DNA from: Bacteroidia bacterium
Lineage (GTDB): Bacteria; Bacteroidota; Bacteroidia; JABDFU01
Assembly: GCA_020849195.1 (NCBI GenBank)
Contig: JADLGT010000119.1
Span: forward strand, 1 to 6,817
Reading direction: 5' to 3'
DNA: 6,817 nt
Made by a program: the position numbers and the translations under genes. The notes under the pieces were generated by a model, which was not told the DNA's origin, did no database searches, and was given only the letters and a program-made list of their open reading frames with translations. Shown here piece after piece: positions 6,601 to 6,817 of this stretch (position 1 is its first letter; every line of letters starts with the position of its first letter).

Positions 6601-6817
6601 GCAGTTGCAAACGCAAGTGGAGGAACAGGCTCACTAACTTATTCATGGAGTACGGGATCAACCAGCCCGACATCATCAAATCTATCAGCCGGCACTTATT
6701 CAGTAACTATTACAGATTCAAACGGGTGTTCGTCAACAAAGACCACAGTTGTTCCTGTCACCGGAGGACCAACTGCAGATGCCGGCAATAGTGTTACAAT
6801 AATTTCAGGGAACAATA
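3610..6817 (+). CDS. Main body of the SprB-repeat surface protein (partial; continues beyond the window)
   Basis: The frame of the N-terminal fragment continues without a stop from 3535 to the right edge (1094 codons). The first ATG after the stop is at 3610, used here as a nominal start, although the body belongs with the preceding fragment. Counting from ATG 3001, residues to about 274 finish the DUF7948-like domain (HPGAD, then VIIDPWV). Residues 275-617 look like a beta-propeller, with repeated blocks such as DGAGNVYIIGG, DLAGNSYVTSG, DSCGNVYVGSA and STNGDVVVAGS. An Ig-like domain follows (GGVWSGTGI, GTFDPNTAGIGTHTVYYT, about 621-700), then a VCKETNGDITVSGGTSPFTW module with a Cys cluster. 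Six SprB-like repeats fill 804-1256. The last residues (PTADAGNSVTI) look like the start of a PKD- or Ig-like domain. Such proteins are usually exported by the type IX secretion system and act as adhesins; the C-terminal sorting domain would lie outside the window. With no signal peptide downstream of the stop, a restarted product would probably not be secreted. Confidence 0.8.
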   Translation, partial: MLYSGKVKLNSNGELAIHTSFGNIIEHAPSTFYSGDNFSKIPSRFVRSGKTISFELGEYNNSKTVIIDPWVQTPTLSNSNSVWECERDGAGNVYIIGGDMPMRLIKYNSTGVIQWTYNTTWDTANYWLGTFAVDLAGNSYVTSGTQSRLSKINTSGSNVWTNNSIGGQAGELWNITFNCDQTRLIIGGTQGILTVRGAIFDIDVSNGNVTTTKIAGFNKPLLLGINAPNEVRSICSAPNGNYYFLTLDSIGRIGQNFTSSTPFGFKTSSTYDLAYYNPSYRYDNAGIMATKANRYFVYTQNGSTLSKRSLGTGAVITTITIPGGVNVAGMIGNPGRVPGNSGIDIDSCGNVYVGSANSVIKYDANLVQLSSVTLPFTVFDVAISTNGDVVVAGSTTQTTGTRTGYVQSIASFAACDPMKLYCCIASIDAAGPFCPTDAASNLTAVTPGGVWSGTGITNTSTGTFDPNTAGIGTHTVYYTLACGKDSTTITVKACAALSVCKETNGDITVSGGTSPFTWQSQSTTTDCSSCPFQTCIPPICTGTTTTVWTTIGSVPTVTPPGTLPIRAIDNAGNTAIVTDPTTLPACAACAPLTASTSGIGSVNCFGQSTGSFTVSTTGGTSPYNYTLLNGSTTIATYSNVSGSQTFTALPAGTYTLNVKDNGGCPGTTTIIITEAPSIIPIASSGNTACGTSNGNVSVTASGGSGSYTYTWSNGASTQTVTGLTAGTYTVTVADANNCTKTAAASVNSSPAPVINSLNAINPLCNGNNGGSAVVTASGGSGTLTYSWSNSSFGVTGITGLSAGIYFISVTDASGCTAISSVTITEPTAITSTTFSATASCGISNGSAGVTVQGGTTSYTYTWLPAGGTGQTALNLSAGTYTVTITDANGCTATTSVAVANTGGGTANAFPLTGVTCNGGSNGSANSTMSGGAPAYTYSWSNGSTSSAISGLTAGTYVVTITDANNCKSISTVAITEPTAININVAPTAALCGTSNGSAVANASGGTGSLTYSWSTGSTSPTSSNLSAGTYSVTITDSNGCSSTKTTVVPVTGGPTADAGNSVTIISGNN
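5410..6768 (+). repeat. Six tandem SprB-like protein repeats of about 75 residues
   Basis: The units are 5410-5640, 5641-5868, 5869-6093, 6094-6312, 6313-6546 and 6547-6768. Most follow the pattern Cys-Gly-x-Ser-Asn-Gly-Ser, then a GG turn, Tyr-Thr-Tyr-x-Trp-Ser-Asn-Gly, Leu-x-Ala-Gly-Thr-Tyr, a Val-Thr-x-x-Asp-Ala-Asn-x-Cys strand and an Ile-Thr-Glu-Pro linker. This is the SprB repeat pattern first noted in the Flavobacterium johnsoniae gliding adhesin. Each unit keeps two Cys residues, one near its start and one after the AGTY strand. The first unit is the most divergent: it lacks the Trp-Ser-Asn-Gly motif. Protein similarity is strong while the DNA copies differ at many silent sites, so the array is not freshly duplicated. 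Confidence 0.88.

Noticed and set aside
5410..6768. CRISPR-like or recent DNA-level tandem array
   Set aside because: The periodicity is at the protein level; the DNA units differ in sequence and length and there are no unique spacers.

Overview
The window looks like chromosome from a member of the Bacteroidota. The genes are AT-rich and lack strong Shine-Dalgarno sequences. A MoaC/MogA fusion sits in a moa cluster, and next to it is a large surface protein with a DUF7948-type N-terminus and SprB-type repeats, an architecture typical of this phylum. The species cannot be told from the sequence alone.

Region 1 (1-2648) is a molybdenum-cofactor operon on the + strand, in the order moaD (5' end cut off by the window), moaE, moaC-mogA fusion, moaA. 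MoaA and the MoaC domain turn GTP into cyclic pyranopterin monophosphate (cPMP). MoaD and MoaE form molybdopterin synthase, which adds the dithiolene sulfurs. The MogA/MoaB-like domain adenylates molybdopterin for molybdate insertion. The first three genes are separated by only 11-12 bases; moaA follows after 73 bases.

Region 2 (2649-3000) is a 352-base gap with no credible gene. It holds several perfect short inverted repeats, one of which ends on the base before the next start codon.

Region 3 (3001-6817, running off the right edge) encodes a secreted multidomain surface protein: signal peptide, DUF7948-like domain, beta-propeller-like segment, Ig-like domains, then six tandem SprB-like units of about 75 residues. 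An in-frame TAA at 3532-3534 interrupts it inside the DUF7948 domain. The same frame then stays open for 1094 codons, so this is a nonsense mutation, a strain variant or a base-call error, not a frameshift. The two regions have no evident functional link.

I see no clearly new biological system. The points most worth a second look are the interrupted surface-protein gene, the interrupted inverted repeat at its start codon, and smaller oddities in the moa genes.
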